Assembly (NCBI GenBank): GCA_001411745.2
Contig: LIQB01000003.2
Coordinates: 468,353 to 532,352 of the forward strand
Reading direction: 5' to 3'
From: Psychrobacter glacincola
GTDB taxonomy: Bacteria > Pseudomonadota > Gammaproteobacteria > Pseudomonadales > Moraxellaceae
Length of the DNA stretch: 64,000 nt
Under the pieces are notes generated by a model. It was not told where the DNA came from. It saw nothing but the letters and a program-made list of their open reading frames with translations, and did no database searches. The translations under genes were made by a program, and so were the position numbers. Below, piece after piece: positions 17,391 to 27,403 of this stretch (positions are counted from its first letter, which is position 1; each line of letters opens with the position of its first letter).

Positions 17391-20323
17391 TATAATGACT
17401 CCTCTTTAATAGCCTTTTTAGTAGGTTTTTTGCTGGCGACTTTTTTCACTGTCGGCTTTTTAGCTGAAAGGGGTTTTCTTGGCAATTTCTCAACTTGATA
17501 TTCAGTTTCATCTTCGCTGTGTTGCGCCATTTGATTGAGCGCCACAACGGCATCAGTATCCAGACGGTAGGCAAAATTATCGTCCGCATCGACGAATACG
17601 GTAATTTTCTTTAACACACTTTGACTGTCATCATGAGCCAGTAGCTGACCCGCCATCTGCGGCAGCAAGGTATGACTGATAATCGCATCGGCGTTACGTG
17701 CACCAGAATCGACCTCATGACAACGCGATAAAATCAGCTCAATCACCTCATCATCAATGACACAAGGCACATCATAATTGTTATGAATACGGCCAGTGAT
17801 TTTGTCCAGCTTAAGGCGAATAATTTCTGCGAGCGCATCATCCGTTAATGGATAATAAGGAATGACCGTTAAACGACCCAAAAACGCGGGCTTAAAGGCT
17901 TTATACAAATGCGGATTAATGACTTGTTTTAGGCTATCACTGTCTGGCAGGCTAAAGTCAGTAACACTCGGATCTGTATTGATACATGCCTGCATAATCG
18001 CAGACGAACCAACATTACTTGTCAATAAAATAAGCGTGTTTTTGAAATCAATTAAACGCCCTTCGCTGTCTTCCATCACCCCTTTATCAAAGACCTGATA
18101 AAACAAATCCAATACGTCTGGATGGGCTTTTTCTACTTCATCAAGTAAGAGTACGCTATAAGGACGACGGCGAATCGCTTCGGTTAATACACCACCTTCA
18201 CCATAGCCAACATAACCTGGAGGCGAGCCTTTTAACGAAGCAACGCTATGGGCTTCTTGATACTCTGACAGGTTAATCGTAATAAGGTTACGCTCACCGC
18301 CGTACAGCACCTCTGATAGCGCCAGCGCGGTTTCGGTCTTGCCTACACCACTTGGCCCGACGAGCATAAACACACCTTGCGGACGATTGGGATCATCTAA
18401 GCGGGCTTTTGCGGTATGAATCCGCTTGACGATAGCGGCAACAGAATGGTCTTGACCGATGACGCGTGCTTGCAAGGTATCAGCCAAACCCAAGATATGA
18501 TCTTTTTCATTGCCTGCCATATCATTCAGCGGTATTCCAGTCCAATCCGAGATAATCTGCTTAATAACTTGTCGATCTAATACAGGATGGATAAGGCGAT
18601 GCGTCTCTTGTACTTGTTTTAACGATTGCTCGATACTTTGATACTCAGCTTGTTTGTCTAAGCGTGCTTTTGCGCTAAGGGCATCAGCGCCATCTGCTTT
18701 GCCGTTCAATTGTTTATTGAGCGCATCAAGCTGATCATTGAGCTCGCGCTGTTCGTGCCAGCGACTAGTCATGTCAGCAATGCTTTGTTGATTAACTTGG
18801 CGCTGCTCATCAAGCACGGCAATTTTTTGGCTGACTTTTTCTTTTTCATCCACGCCGCCGATACGCTCAAGCTGCTGATTGAGATTATTAATATGCTGCT
18901 CTAACTGCAACCCTTTGGCGTTTAATCTGTCCAGTTGATTGGGTATCGCGGTCTTAGATAAGCTCACCCGTGCAGCCGCCGTGTCTAATACGCTGACCGC
19001 TTTATCAGGCAGCTGCCTATCGCTGATATAACGTGCGGATAGCTCAACCGCCGCTTGTAGCGCATCATCATCGATTAATATGCCAAAATGATCCTGCATC
19101 TTGGCACTCAACCCACGAATCATCGCTACTGCTGTCTCAATATCAGGCTCATCGACTTTGACCACTTGAAAGCGGCGTGACAATGCTGCATCTTTTTCAA
19201 AGTATTTTTTATATTCTGACCACGTCGTCGCCGCAATGGTTCTAAGCTCACCACGAGCCAGCGCTGGCTTTAATAAATTAGCAGCATCGTTTTGACCTGC
19301 CTGTCCGCCAGCACCAATCAAAGTATGCGCTTCATCAATGAATAGGATAATTGGCTGTACCGACGCTTGTACTTCTTCAATGACTTGCTTGAGACGGTTC
19401 TCAAACTCCCCTTTGACGCTTGCCCCTGCTTGCAGCAAGCCCATGTCAAGACTACGTATCGTCACATCTTTGAGCTGATCAGGCACTTGACCGGCGACTA
19501 TCTTTTGCGCCAATCCTTCTACCACTGCTGTTTTACCTACCCCTGCCTCACCCGTCAAAATAGGGTTATTTTGGCGGCGACGAATCAAAATATCGATCAA
19601 CTGATGAATTTCAAACTCACGGCCAATGACAGGGTCTATTTGCTCTGAACTGGCTTTAGCAGTCAAGTCATAAGTATATTTATCCAACGCAGGGGTTGGC
19701 TTAGCTTCAGTTTTCTTAGTGTCTAAAGATTCTTGATTGTTAGCATCATTGTCTGCACTATTCGCACCATCATCAGCACCCTTATTGACGCCTTTACTAT
19801 TGGTAATTTTATTACTGCTTGATCCACTGCCCTCAGTACTACCGAGACATTGACGCTCATAATCATCTTTTAGGGTAAAGCGGTCGATATACTGTAGTGG
19901 CTCAGGAAGAGTTTTGAGTAGCGACTGATAACGCTCATACGCCAATAGCACGAGCAATATATGACCAGAGCGAATTTCTAGCGGGCTATTTTTATCAGCA
20001 CTTTGATTATATTGGCTACTGGCTAGCTCCCACGCATCTTCTAGTAACGCCATCAAACCTTGACTAAATACTGGCGTTGAGCCTGTTGCCTGACCAAAGG
20101 TGTTTAGCAAATCAGTTATATCTGCTAGTAATGACTGCTGATTAATCTTATTAAATTTAAGTATTTGAGCCACATCATTGTGCGGCGTGGCAATCAGTTC
20201 ATGCAATAGATGGACAGTATCGACTTCACGATGCCCATTATTAATACAAAGCCTAGCTGCCTGCTGCAAACACTGTCGACAGCTTGGGCTTAAGCGGGTA
20301 ATCACAGCTTTTAACTGGCTCAT
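17390..20323 (-). CDS. tssH: T6SS sheath-recycling AAA+ ATPase TssH (ClpV)
   Basis: A 977-residue ClpB/ClpV-class ATPase: N-terminal double Clp repeat (about 1-150), first AAA+ module with Walker [10 protein letters not shown] and Walker [10 protein letters not shown], a coiled-coil middle domain (about 465-560), second AAA+ module with GPSGVGKTE and [11 protein letters not shown], and a C-terminal D2-small domain. ClpV disassembles contracted TssBC sheaths in the cytoplasm. It is longer than usual because of a Ser/Asn/Asp-rich linker (about 165-215) and a Lys-rich tail of about 30 residues (repeated KKP/KKA). It is separated by 222 bp from tssG and may have its own promoter. Confidence 0.95.
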   Translation of the reverse strand: MSQLKAVITRLSPSCRQCLQQAARLCINNGHREVDTVHLLHELIATPHNDVAQILKFNKINQQSLLADITDLLNTFGQATGSTPVFSQGLMALLEDAWELASSQYNQSADKNSPLEIRSGHILLVLLAYERYQSLLKTLPEPLQYIDRFTLKDDYERQCLGSTEGSGSSSNKITNSKGVNKGADDGANSADNDANNQESLDTKKTEAKPTPALDKYTYDLTAKASSEQIDPVIGREFEIHQLIDILIRRRQNNPILTGEAGVGKTAVVEGLAQKIVAGQVPDQLKDVTIRSLDMGLLQAGASVKGEFENRLKQVIEEVQASVQPIILFIDEAHTLIGAGGQAGQNDAANLLKPALARGELRTIAATTWSEYKKYFEKDAALSRRFQVVKVDEPDIETAVAMIRGLSAKMQDHFGILIDDDALQAAVELSARYISDRQLPDKAVSVLDTAAARVSLSKTAIPNQLDRLNAKGLQLEQHINNLNQQLERIGGVDEKEKVSQKIAVLDEQRQVNQQSIADMTSRWHEQRELNDQLDALNKQLNGKADGADALSAKARLDKQAEYQSIEQSLKQVQETHRLIHPVLDRQVIKQIISDWTGIPLNDMAGNEKDHILGLADTLQARVIGQDHSVAAIVKRIHTAKARLDDPNRPQGVFMLVGPSGVGKTETALALSEVLYGGERNLITINLSEYQEAHSVASLKGSPPGYVGYGEGGVLTEAIRRRPYSVLLLDEVEKAHPDVLDLFYQVFDKGVMEDSEGRLIDFKNTLILLTSNVGSSAIMQACINTDPSVTDFSLPDSDSLKQVINPHLYKAFKPAFLGRLTVIPYYPLTDDALAEIIRLKLDKITGRIHNNYDVPCVIDDEVIELILSRCHEVDSGARNADAIISHTLLPQMAGQLLAHDDSQSVLKKITVFVDADDNFAYRLDTDAVVALNQMAQHSEDETEYQVEKLPRKPLSAKKPTVKKVASKKPTKKAIKEESL

Positions 20324-20545
20324 AAATCTTTTCCTTTAACATTCTTATTAGACTTAATACCAAACCCAAAAAGTAAGATTAGCTGTGTCAAACTCGCTTA
20401 GCCTACAAGACGTAGTACTTTCACTCGTTTTCCTTGCCACTCTAATTTCTGTGAATGGTATAAAATTATTTTTATTAAACAGCAATATAAAATTGATGCA
20501 TGGCTCTTCATAATAGGTAAAATCTGTCTATTAACCATGAAATAC

Positions 20546-21586
20546 TTACTGAATCGGCAGCGCATAGCGAGTGTCATCATGATGCTGCGTCGCAGGCTGC
20601 GATATCAAAAACCCACCCTGACCCAAACCACCAAAACTGCTCTCTGATAATGACAACGGGGTGATGTATTGCTTGTCTAACTCGAGCTGCATCTCGACCG
20701 CCAAGCAAACACCGCACCATTTACGGATAAAATCAATAATGACTTGATACATATCCCCTGCTGGTAACAGTCTTAAATAGCGTTTGGCATCCAACTGATG
20801 AAACACAATTCTAATTTTGCTATCAAACTGTACGACGCGCGCACCGCAAAATGCGGACAACCCAAGGGCAGCATGCTTCCCACCGAGCGCAGTCTGTTCA
20901 CTAGCTGGTAGATCAAACCACTCCGGTACGAATTGCTCGACACTGACGGTGCTATCTAAAAAATGCGACAGTACATGTGACAACTGATCGGCTGTCAGGC
21001 GTCCTGGGGCGATCATGCCAGCATAAGCAATCAAGCTATCGATGGCGGTTAGCTTCTTCGGCTGACGCGCCAATGCCCGCAAGCTCAGTAGATAGTTGTC
21101 TTTTTTATTATTTATCTCATACTGTAATGGCAAGTTATAAAACCAACTCGCTTGCACGTACAAATCCGTCAATCGATGGTTAAATAAATCTAAAAAAGCG
21201 GGTGCCGCTTTATCTTTTGCATGATTGACTCGCGAGGCTAGATGGTCGGTATACATCGCTGGCAAGGCTGACAACGGGCCAGTCAATCCGATAACTGCAG
21301 GGCAAACCTCTATCCGCCTAGCATTTAATGAACTGGTTTTTACTTGACCATCCTTTACTGAGCTGCCACTGTCTTGCATATTGTCCTGAGCAATGAGCGC
21401 CATCGACTCAATTTCAGCTTGCGGATAGGCCAATGACAACGAGGCACGGTAACGTACCTCAATAGGTGCATTCCCCATACTGACTTCATGCCGAACCAAA
21501 CGTAGTGCTTGTAATAACTCATAAGATTGCGGCGCCGCCATGAGATCCGTTAAATAAGAGGACTGAGACCGCTGCGTGGCTGACAT
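20546..21586 (-). CDS. tssG: T6SS baseplate protein TssG
   Basis: A 346-residue TssG (VasB/ImpH) protein. It has the N-terminal SYELLQALRLVRHE, RYRASLSLAYPQAEIES and VIGLTGPLSALPAMYTDHLASR motifs typical of the family, and a long C-terminal half with GRLTADQLSHVLSHFL. TssG forms the baseplate wedge with TssF and TssE. It overlaps the 3' end of tssF by 37 bp in another frame, which supports coupled translation and a fixed TssF:TssG ratio. Confidence 0.93.
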   Translation of the reverse strand: MSATQRSQSSYLTDLMAAPQSYELLQALRLVRHEVSMGNAPIEVRYRASLSLAYPQAEIESMALIAQDNMQDSGSSVKDGQVKTSSLNARRIEVCPAVIGLTGPLSALPAMYTDHLASRVNHAKDKAAPAFLDLFNHRLTDLYVQASWFYNLPLQYEINNKKDNYLLSLRALARQPKKLTAIDSLIAYAGMIAPGRLTADQLSHVLSHFLDSTVSVEQFVPEWFDLPASEQTALGGKHAALGLSAFCGARVVQFDSKIRIVFHQLDAKRYLRLLPAGDMYQVIIDFIRKWCGVCLAVEMQLELDKQYITPLSLSESSFGGLGQGGFLISQPATQHHDDTRYALPIQ

Positions 21587-23373
21587 CTGTATATCTCCTC
21601 TTTAGTAATGGCATCACTAATGGACACTTCAACAAAGCTATTTAAGCTAGCGTGATAGCCAAACACATGCGCCAATAAATGGGCAAACTGGCGGATACTC
21701 ACTCCAGCAAAGTTCTTTTGGTTGATTTGAATATTGATCAGCGTGCCACGCACAAACCCAGGCTGTGGCAAACGCTGAATACGTCGAGCTTCGATATTGG
21801 TTTCGACAGACACAACACCTTCAACCAACAGTTTGTTAGAAGCAGATTGGGTAATGTCATATAGCGACAGATACTCTTTCATCAGCTCCGCATCTTGGGC
21901 GGCAAGCGATAAAAAATTCAGACTAATCAGCGATATCAAGCGCCAACGCTCTTCACCGGTATAGTCAAACCTTGCAGTCCGAGTTGGCTGCTTTAATAAA
22001 GACAAACTGCTAAAGCCCGTCATTCCTTCGCTAAACAAATCGCCACGGCTTTGACCGAATACCACTTGAGCCGGCAAATCTCTATTGGTACACAATAAAG
22101 ACGCACTCATGCTCACCGCGCCGGCTAAATCTTCGCGATTTTTTTCTACAAACATAATCTGATATTCAAAACCCTGTTTGAACTCAGCCATATCTTTATC
22201 ACGTTTGATATGATAATAACGACCTTCATCTTGCTGCTCATAGTGATTGAGCGCATAAAACGGATGGTATTCACGTTGTATCAAACGATTGTCACTTTGC
22301 TTGGACTCTATGACTTTATTGACCTCATAGATTTCATGTTGAAACAGCGCACGAGTATCAGGCACCAAATCGTAATAGATCGAACGATGAGTGACTTGAA
22401 TAGGCTTGGCAGCCGCCTTGAATAAATTGACGACGGGCGTGCAAAACAGCTTGATACTGCTGGCACTGAGCTGCTGCAAGTTTTTTAGGCGGATGGTATT
22501 TTTTTTATCAAATCTAAAGTAACAGCGAATCTCAAAGCCATTGCTATCGATCTTTAAATTTGGACAAACTTTGCCAAGATTCAAACGTAGAAAATTAAAT
22601 TTTTCAGGGAAATAGAAGTATTCTTTTAATAAGGCAGAAGCGGCATTACTCACTCGATGGCTCGGAAGAATTTGCTGCTCAGGATCGAAGCCTATAATCT
22701 CAAACGGACTACCCGTAATCTTATTGACCTGCCTACCATGCAGATGCGTTTGCTTGACATCACACCCTAGTAAATCCCATAGACTAGTACCCTGACTGGC
22801 GTCCTCGTCTATATACAAATCTAACGAGTGGTTTAATAAGGCTTGATAGTCAAAGCTTGAATTAAGCCCCTTAAATTTGATACTGATACAGCCATTCAGC
22901 AGTCCATGCTGATTGTCATACACCTCTTGACGAGTTTCAAAGTCGACGCTATCTATCTGTAGCGGCAGCAAGGTCACATCTTGGGTTGACTGAAACTGGC
23001 AAGGCGTGCCATTTATTTTTTGGCTGGCGAAAGGGCTGTTTTTAGGGACTAAGACTGCCTCGCTCATCGCATTGCCCTGTACGCCTAGATTAAACTGTGC
23101 AATAGAGACCGATGGAAAAGGTTTGAGATAATCGGGATAAACGACTTCTAATAGAGATTCGGTAAAATCAGCGTATGAATCGTCCAATTTTTTATTGATG
23201 CGCGCACTGATGAGCGAAAAAGCCTGTATCAACCGCTCTATATGCGGATCATCGACGGTATCGTGCCCCATCAACAACCGATTGGCTATTTTGGGATATT
23301 TTTTGGCAAATTCTTTTGACTGCTTATTAAACAGGCTAAGCTCATGCTCAAAGTAAGGAAGTAAACTGTCCAT
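21550..23373 (-). CDS. tssF: T6SS baseplate protein TssF
   Basis: A 607-residue TssF (VasA/ImpG) protein starting MDSLLPYFEHELSLF, with KYPKIANRLLMGHDTVDDPHIERLIQAFSLISARI and the DSYADFTESLLEVVYPDYLKPFPS block at about residues 65-95, all family hallmarks. The C-terminus contains RLPQPGFVRGTLINI and GYHASLNSFVEVSI. It is a structural part of the baseplate wedge. It lies 54 bp downstream of tssE and overlaps tssG. Length is normal for the family. Confidence 0.95.
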   Translation of the reverse strand: MDSLLPYFEHELSLFNKQSKEFAKKYPKIANRLLMGHDTVDDPHIERLIQAFSLISARINKKLDDSYADFTESLLEVVYPDYLKPFPSVSIAQFNLGVQGNAMSEAVLVPKNSPFASQKINGTPCQFQSTQDVTLLPLQIDSVDFETRQEVYDNQHGLLNGCISIKFKGLNSSFDYQALLNHSLDLYIDEDASQGTSLWDLLGCDVKQTHLHGRQVNKITGSPFEIIGFDPEQQILPSHRVSNAASALLKEYFYFPEKFNFLRLNLGKVCPNLKIDSNGFEIRCYFRFDKKNTIRLKNLQQLSASSIKLFCTPVVNLFKAAAKPIQVTHRSIYYDLVPDTRALFQHEIYEVNKVIESKQSDNRLIQREYHPFYALNHYEQQDEGRYYHIKRDKDMAEFKQGFEYQIMFVEKNREDLAGAVSMSASLLCTNRDLPAQVVFGQSRGDLFSEGMTGFSSLSLLKQPTRTARFDYTGEERWRLISLISLNFLSLAAQDAELMKEYLSLYDITQSASNKLLVEGVVSVETNIEARRIQRLPQPGFVRGTLINIQINQKNFAGVSIRQFAHLLAHVFGYHASLNSFVEVSISDAITKEEIYRCQPRSGLSPLI

Positions 23374-23427
23374 GACGCCTCAATATATTGATCGCTTCTA
23401 ACTGTATAAATTGAGCGGTAGTAGTAG

Positions 23428-23931
23428 TTATTTTATTAAGTAACGCTGAGAGCTTGGCTCAAAGAACGCATCAAAACTGACCAGCTCTTGTGCTGGATAA
23501 ACCTTTAATAACGCTTCAATAGAAAAACACAGTTGATTGACATCAACAGCGCCAATATCTAACGAGACGCGAACGTTTTTTAGTCGGGTATCTTGCTGCT
23601 CGACTGTTTGGGCGATTTGGCGACAGATATAATCACAGTCAGTAGGATTGGCACTGCTGAGTCCCACAAAATCTAATATGCCAAAATTCAATATCGATGA
23701 ACGCACATGCTGATACTTTTGCAGTCTACTAGACACCACGCAGCGCGTATTTAATAAAGCTTCAAGGTCTCGTGCAACCGAAGACTTTAGCTCATCGATA
23801 TTAAGACGACGAACCACGAGCTCATGCGACAAATGACGAGGCTGATCATCAAATAACTGCTCGAACAAATTTGGGCGAAAGCCAATTTCTTTGTTAGAGG
23901 CGTTAGTGGCGTAATTCATTGATATAATCAT
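23428..23931 (-). CDS. tssE: T6SS baseplate protein TssE (gp25-like)
   Basis: A 167-residue TssE with the gp25-like domain: VVRRLNIDELKSSVARDLEALLNTRC near residue 45, SILNFGILDFVGLSS, and a C-terminal strand pair including the family's FSIEALL segment. TssE is the baseplate component that seeds sheath polymerisation. A second in-frame ATG lies four codons in (23919) and could be the true start. A terminator-like hairpin between hcp and tssE suggests lower transcription here than for hcp. Confidence 0.92.
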   Translation of the reverse strand: MIISMNYATNASNKEIGFRPNLFEQLFDDQPRHLSHELVVRRLNIDELKSSVARDLEALLNTRCVVSSRLQKYQHVRSSILNFGILDFVGLSSANPTDCDYICRQIAQTVEQQDTRLKNVRVSLDIGAVDVNQLCFSIEALLKVYPAQELVSFDAFFEPSSQRYLIK

Positions 23932-23946
23932 TCCTATTTAACAAAC

Positions 23947-23982
23947 AAAAAAGAAAGGCCTAGATATAAACCTTTCTTTTTC
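23947..23982 (-). terminator. Terminator-like hairpin between hcp and tssE
   Basis: On the minus strand an AAAAGAAAGG / CCTTTCTTTT stem with a 12-nt loop follows the hcp stop by about 40 bp and runs into a T-rich tract. It probably attenuates read-through so that Hcp, needed in large amounts, is made in excess over the downstream baseplate genes. Confidence 0.7.
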
Positions 23983-24019
23983 GGTACGACACAATAGATG
24001 ACACCTGATACAACCTAAA

Positions 24020-24523
24020 TTAGGCGGTATAAGTAGCAGTGTTGTTGGCTAGTGACCATTTTTTAGTCACAGCGCCTTTAGCAGTACCATCGATATCTTG
24101 CTGGGTGTAAGTCCACTCGACAGCAGCATATTTGATACCGACTTTTTCGATTGGTACGCCTTCAGAACGTACCGTTGGCTCGACACTTGCGATCAGCGCA
24201 TGCTTAAGTTTTACTTCAAGATATTTAACGCGTTTGTCACCGTTGGCACGATAAAAATCAATTTGAATCTCATCAAAAGTATAACCAGCAGAACACGCTT
24301 CCCATAGTTTAGGACTGGTTGAGTCCAAATCTTTCATAAACGTCATGTCAGCATGCTCACAACGCTCAGAAGTATGGCCACCAACGCTACTTGCTGTCGC
24401 TGATTTTGGCTGACGGATCAAGTGATCCCAAGTATTTACTTCAAGCCAACCTTTATGCTCGCTATCACGAGACTCGCCATCAATTTTATATTTACCGCGG
24501 AACTGAATATAAATATCTTTCAT
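24020..24523 (-). CDS. hcp: T6SS inner tube protein Hcp (TssD)
   Basis: A 167-residue Hcp beginning MKDIYIQFRGKYKIDGESRD, with HTSERCEHADMTFMKDLDSTSPKLWEACSAG (the conserved K.xD.xSP.L..A segment), FDEIQIDFYRANGDK, and a C-terminal TQQDIDGTAKGAVTKKWSLANN. Hcp hexamers stack into the secreted tube. It follows tssC by 50 bp and is itself followed by a hairpin terminator, as is common for this highly expressed gene. Confidence 0.95.
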   Translation of the reverse strand: MKDIYIQFRGKYKIDGESRDSEHKGWLEVNTWDHLIRQPKSATASSVGGHTSERCEHADMTFMKDLDSTSPKLWEACSAGYTFDEIQIDFYRANGDKRVKYLEVKLKHALIASVEPTVRSEGVPIEKVGIKYAAVEWTYTQQDIDGTAKGAVTKKWSLANNTATYTA

Positions 24524-24573
24524 ATCACATACCTTTTTTAAAATTTAAATTTCACGTTAGTTTTAATAAACGA

Positions 24574-26064
24574 TTAGCTGTTGCTAGATTGCGGCAGTTG
24601 AGTGACCAGACGCAAAGAAACAGACAATTCGTCAAGTTGAAAGTGTGGTCTCAAAAAGACCACGGACTTGTAGACACCAGGCTTACCCGGCACTTCTACA
24701 ACTTGTACAGAAGCTTCGCGCAGTGGGTACTGGGCTTTTGCTTCTTGTGAGGCGCCGTCATCTAGCAAGACATAACGAGAAATCCAGTCATTTAAAAACG
24801 ACTCAACATTACCAGGTGCTAAGAAGCTGCCTACCTTATCGCGCATCATTGCTTTTAGGTAATGGGCAATACGTGACACCGCCATAATGTATTGGATCTG
24901 CGTCGATAGCGCAGCATTGGCGTTGGCATCATCGTTTTGATAAGTTTTGGCTTTTTGCACCGACTGCGCCCCAAAAAAAGCAGCGTAATTGGTATTTTTG
25001 CAATGGACTAACGGGATAAACCCTAAGTCGCTCAACTCTTTTTCTCGGCGATCGGTGATAGAGATTTCCGTTGGACACTTAAGTGCCAAATCCCCTTCAT
25101 CCGTCTTAAAGGTATGAACAGGTAACCCTTCAACCAAGCCACCACCCTCAACGCCGCGAATGGCAGCACACCAGCGATAGTCAGAGAAAGCCGCCGTCAA
25201 GCGTGAAGCGAACGCATAAGCCGCGTTCACCCATAGATAATCGTCATGATTATTACCAGAGACTTCTTCCGTAAAATTAAATCCTTCAACCACCGTGCCA
25301 TCTTTAGGATCGTAAGGCAGACGACCTAAAAAGCTAGGCACGGTTAACGCAACATATCGCGCATCTTCTGACTGTCTGAACGCGCGCCAGCGGATATATT
25401 CAGCGGTTTCAAATATCTTTGACAAATCTCGCGGGCGACCAATATCGGTAAAGGAGTCGAGACCAAACATTTCAGCGGAAGCCGCCGACACAAAAGGTGC
25501 ATGAGAAGCGGCCGCAACATGAGACAATTGCTCAAGCAGATACATGTCTGAGTTTTGGCGAGTAAATTCAAAGTCACCAACGATAGCGGCATAAGGTTCA
25601 CCACCGAAGCTACCAAACTCTTCTTCGTATATTTTCTTAAACAGCGTGCTTTGATCAAAATCAATTGACGATTGAAAATCTTTAGTCAGTTCGCGCTTCG
25701 TAGTATTCATCATACGAATCTTTAGCATGGATTCCGACGGAGTCTGGCTACATAAATAATGCAAGCCACGCCAGCTGGACTCTAGCTTTTGAAACTCGGG
25801 CGCGTGCATAACGGTGGTCAGCTGCTTGGAGATCAACGCGTCAATTTGGGCAATACGCGCGTCAATCGATGCGGCCAAATTATCTGACAACGTTACGGTG
25901 CCTTGCATGACTTCATTGGCAAGCTCTGCAATTTGCGACTTGGCACGATTTTTTTCGTCATCAGACTTGGCAACGTTACTTTTATTGACGATTTCTTCGA
26001 GTAAGTCGTAACTGTCATTATTTAACGCATCAGGTGCTAGATTTTGCTGGGCTTGGGCACTCAT
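24574..26064 (-). CDS. tssC: T6SS sheath large subunit TssC (VipB)
   Basis: A 496-residue TssC. The N-terminus is helical. The LESSWRGLHYLCSQTP block lies near residue 95, EFGSFGGEPYAAIVGDFEF near 155, and FLGRLPYDPKDGTVVEGFNFTEE near 265. The C-terminus contains LAPGNVESFLNDWISRYV and ends LRLVTQLPQ. TssB and TssC form the contractile sheath in the cytoplasm. It starts 3 bp after tssB stops, consistent with translational coupling and equimolar production. Length is usual for the family. Confidence 0.96.
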   Translation of the reverse strand: MSAQAQQNLAPDALNNDSYDLLEEIVNKSNVAKSDDEKNRAKSQIAELANEVMQGTVTLSDNLAASIDARIAQIDALISKQLTTVMHAPEFQKLESSWRGLHYLCSQTPSESMLKIRMMNTTKRELTKDFQSSIDFDQSTLFKKIYEEEFGSFGGEPYAAIVGDFEFTRQNSDMYLLEQLSHVAAASHAPFVSAASAEMFGLDSFTDIGRPRDLSKIFETAEYIRWRAFRQSEDARYVALTVPSFLGRLPYDPKDGTVVEGFNFTEEVSGNNHDDYLWVNAAYAFASRLTAAFSDYRWCAAIRGVEGGGLVEGLPVHTFKTDEGDLALKCPTEISITDRREKELSDLGFIPLVHCKNTNYAAFFGAQSVQKAKTYQNDDANANAALSTQIQYIMAVSRIAHYLKAMMRDKVGSFLAPGNVESFLNDWISRYVLLDDGASQEAKAQYPLREASVQVVEVPGKPGVYKSVVFLRPHFQLDELSVSLRLVTQLPQSSNS

Positions 26065-26067
26065 CGT

Positions 26068-26580
26068 TTAATCCTCACCGTCATTTTGATTTTGTTCCGC
26101 CATTTTTTTGACTTGCTCAGTATTTTTAAGCACGTCATCTAATAGGTCTTCAAGTTTTTCGTTGGCTGATATTTTGTTGCGTAAATCTGCTAAGCGATCT
26201 CGTGCTTGTACCAATTGCTTTAGTGGCTCAATTTGATCAGCAACCGCTTCAGGACGAAAATCGTTGATACTATTGAATGCCAAATCAACCGCGAATTCGC
26301 CGCCTTTATCACTCAAATCATTGCTTACTCGAAAGGTCGCACGCGGTGCTAGACCTGACATCACCTCATCAAAGGTATCCAAGTCCACTTCGACAAACTT
26401 TTTGTCCTTAAAGCGTGGTTGTTCAAGGGTGGAATCTCCTGAAAACTCTCCCAAAACGCCGACCACAAAAGGAATTTCCTTGGTTTCGATCGCATCGCCT
26501 ACTTCAACGTCATAAGTCAGATGCACCCGAGGCGCACGCACTTTTGCGAGTTTCTTTTGTACACTGTCTTGCTTTGCCAT
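26068..26580 (-). CDS. tssB: T6SS sheath small subunit TssB (VipA)
   Basis: A 170-residue TssB starting MAKQDSVQKKLAKVRAPRVH, with LTYDVEVGDAIETKEIPFVVGVLGEFSG, FVEVDLDTFDEVMSGLAPR and INDFRPEAVADQIEPLKQLVQARDRL, all standard TssB blocks. It polymerises with TssC to form the contractile sheath. It is the first core T6SS gene of the cluster and lies 21 bp downstream of an exported TPR-like protein gene, with which it is probably co-transcribed. Confidence 0.95.
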   Translation of the reverse strand: MAKQDSVQKKLAKVRAPRVHLTYDVEVGDAIETKEIPFVVGVLGEFSGDSTLEQPRFKDKKFVEVDLDTFDEVMSGLAPRATFRVSNDLSDKGGEFAVDLAFNSINDFRPEAVADQIEPLKQLVQARDRLADLRNKISANEKLEDLLDDVLKNTEQVKKMAEQNQNDGED

Positions 26581-26601
26581 AATAAGTTACCTCAGCAATG
26601 T

Positions 26602-27399
26602 CTAGTTTGAACGCAATATACTGAATGGATCAGTCGATTTGGCGTTACTTTTTTTGGTAGGTGAAGGTTTAGTAACAGGCTTAACTTTTGGTGGTCGTGG
26701 CGGTTTTTTTACGGCTGGTTTTTTCTTAATAGGCTTCGATGCTTTTTTTACAGACACCTGGGGCTGAGGTTTTGATTTAGTGCCTGATTTACCGCTTCTA
26801 GGCTTGACGACTGGCGCTGGTGGTTTCGGCAAAGACTCATCGTAATTGAAACCATAGATATCACCATATATTTTACTTAAAGCGTACTGATACTCCTTCA
26901 AAAACGCTGCATCCACTTCATCAGTGAGATAATCTGATTGCAGTTGGCTTTGGGAGACGATAGCGCTGCTATTGAGTAGTATCTTTTTTAGCTTAGCAGT
27001 GCTTTGACCCAGATCAATGGCTTCACTGGCTGCGTAAACAGCATAAGCATGATAGCCATTGTTAGAATAAATCTGCGCCAAAATCTCCCATGCTAGCGAG
27101 TCATTAGGATTACGAGATACTCTTTGGTTCAAATCCGCGACCAGTTGATGCAGTTGCGGTGATTTTGCATCAGCATTTTTGAGTGCCGAAAATTGATTTA
27201 TGATGCTAGAACCGGGGTCTTTCTCTTGTATGACAAGCTCACTATGGGCGGTAGTCATTGCTGAACCCATGATGAACAGACCTGCCAAAAACGCTTTGGA
27301 TAGCGTAAAACTGACTCTAATATTGCTTCTGATACTGGTCATTGTAAGTCGGTGCTCGCCATTATTGGTGTGAGATAAATACATGTGCCTGCTCAACAT
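26602..27399 (-). CDS. Exported TPR-like protein with Lys/Pro-rich tail
   Basis: A 265-residue protein. The real start is probably the ATG at 27342, because a signal peptide (basic RSNIR, hydrophobic core, cleavage near AHS) begins there; the longer start at 27399 lacks a clear ribosome-binding site. The mature part has a TPR-like helical region (LAWEILAQIYSNNGYHAYAVYAASEAIDLGQ) and then a low-complexity tail of about 75 residues rich in K and P (repeats of KKP, PPRPPKVKP). I do not know its function. Its place at the head of the T6SS operon suggests a periplasmic structural or assembly role, possibly similar in position to Acinetobacter-specific T6SS proteins; the basic tail might contact peptidoglycan. 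Both are inference. Confidence 0.65.
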   Translation of the reverse strand: MLSRHMYLSHTNNGEHRLTMTSIRSNIRVSFTLSKAFLAGLFIMGSAMTTAHSELVIQEKDPGSSIINQFSALKNADAKSPQLHQLVADLNQRVSRNPNDSLAWEILAQIYSNNGYHAYAVYAASEAIDLGQSTAKLKKILLNSSAIVSQSQLQSDYLTDEVDAAFLKEYQYALSKIYGDIYGFNYDESLPKPPAPVVKPRSGKSGTKSKPQPQVSVKKASKPIKKKPAVKKPPRPPKVKPVTKPSPTKKSNAKSTDPFSILRSN

Positions 27400-27403
27400 T
27401 ATT

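Noticed and set aside
20398..20580. 60-codon frame between tssG and tssH on the minus strand
   Set aside because: It overlaps the tssG 3' end, has no ribosome-binding site and a composition unlike its neighbours. The gap is better read as spacer or promoter for tssH.
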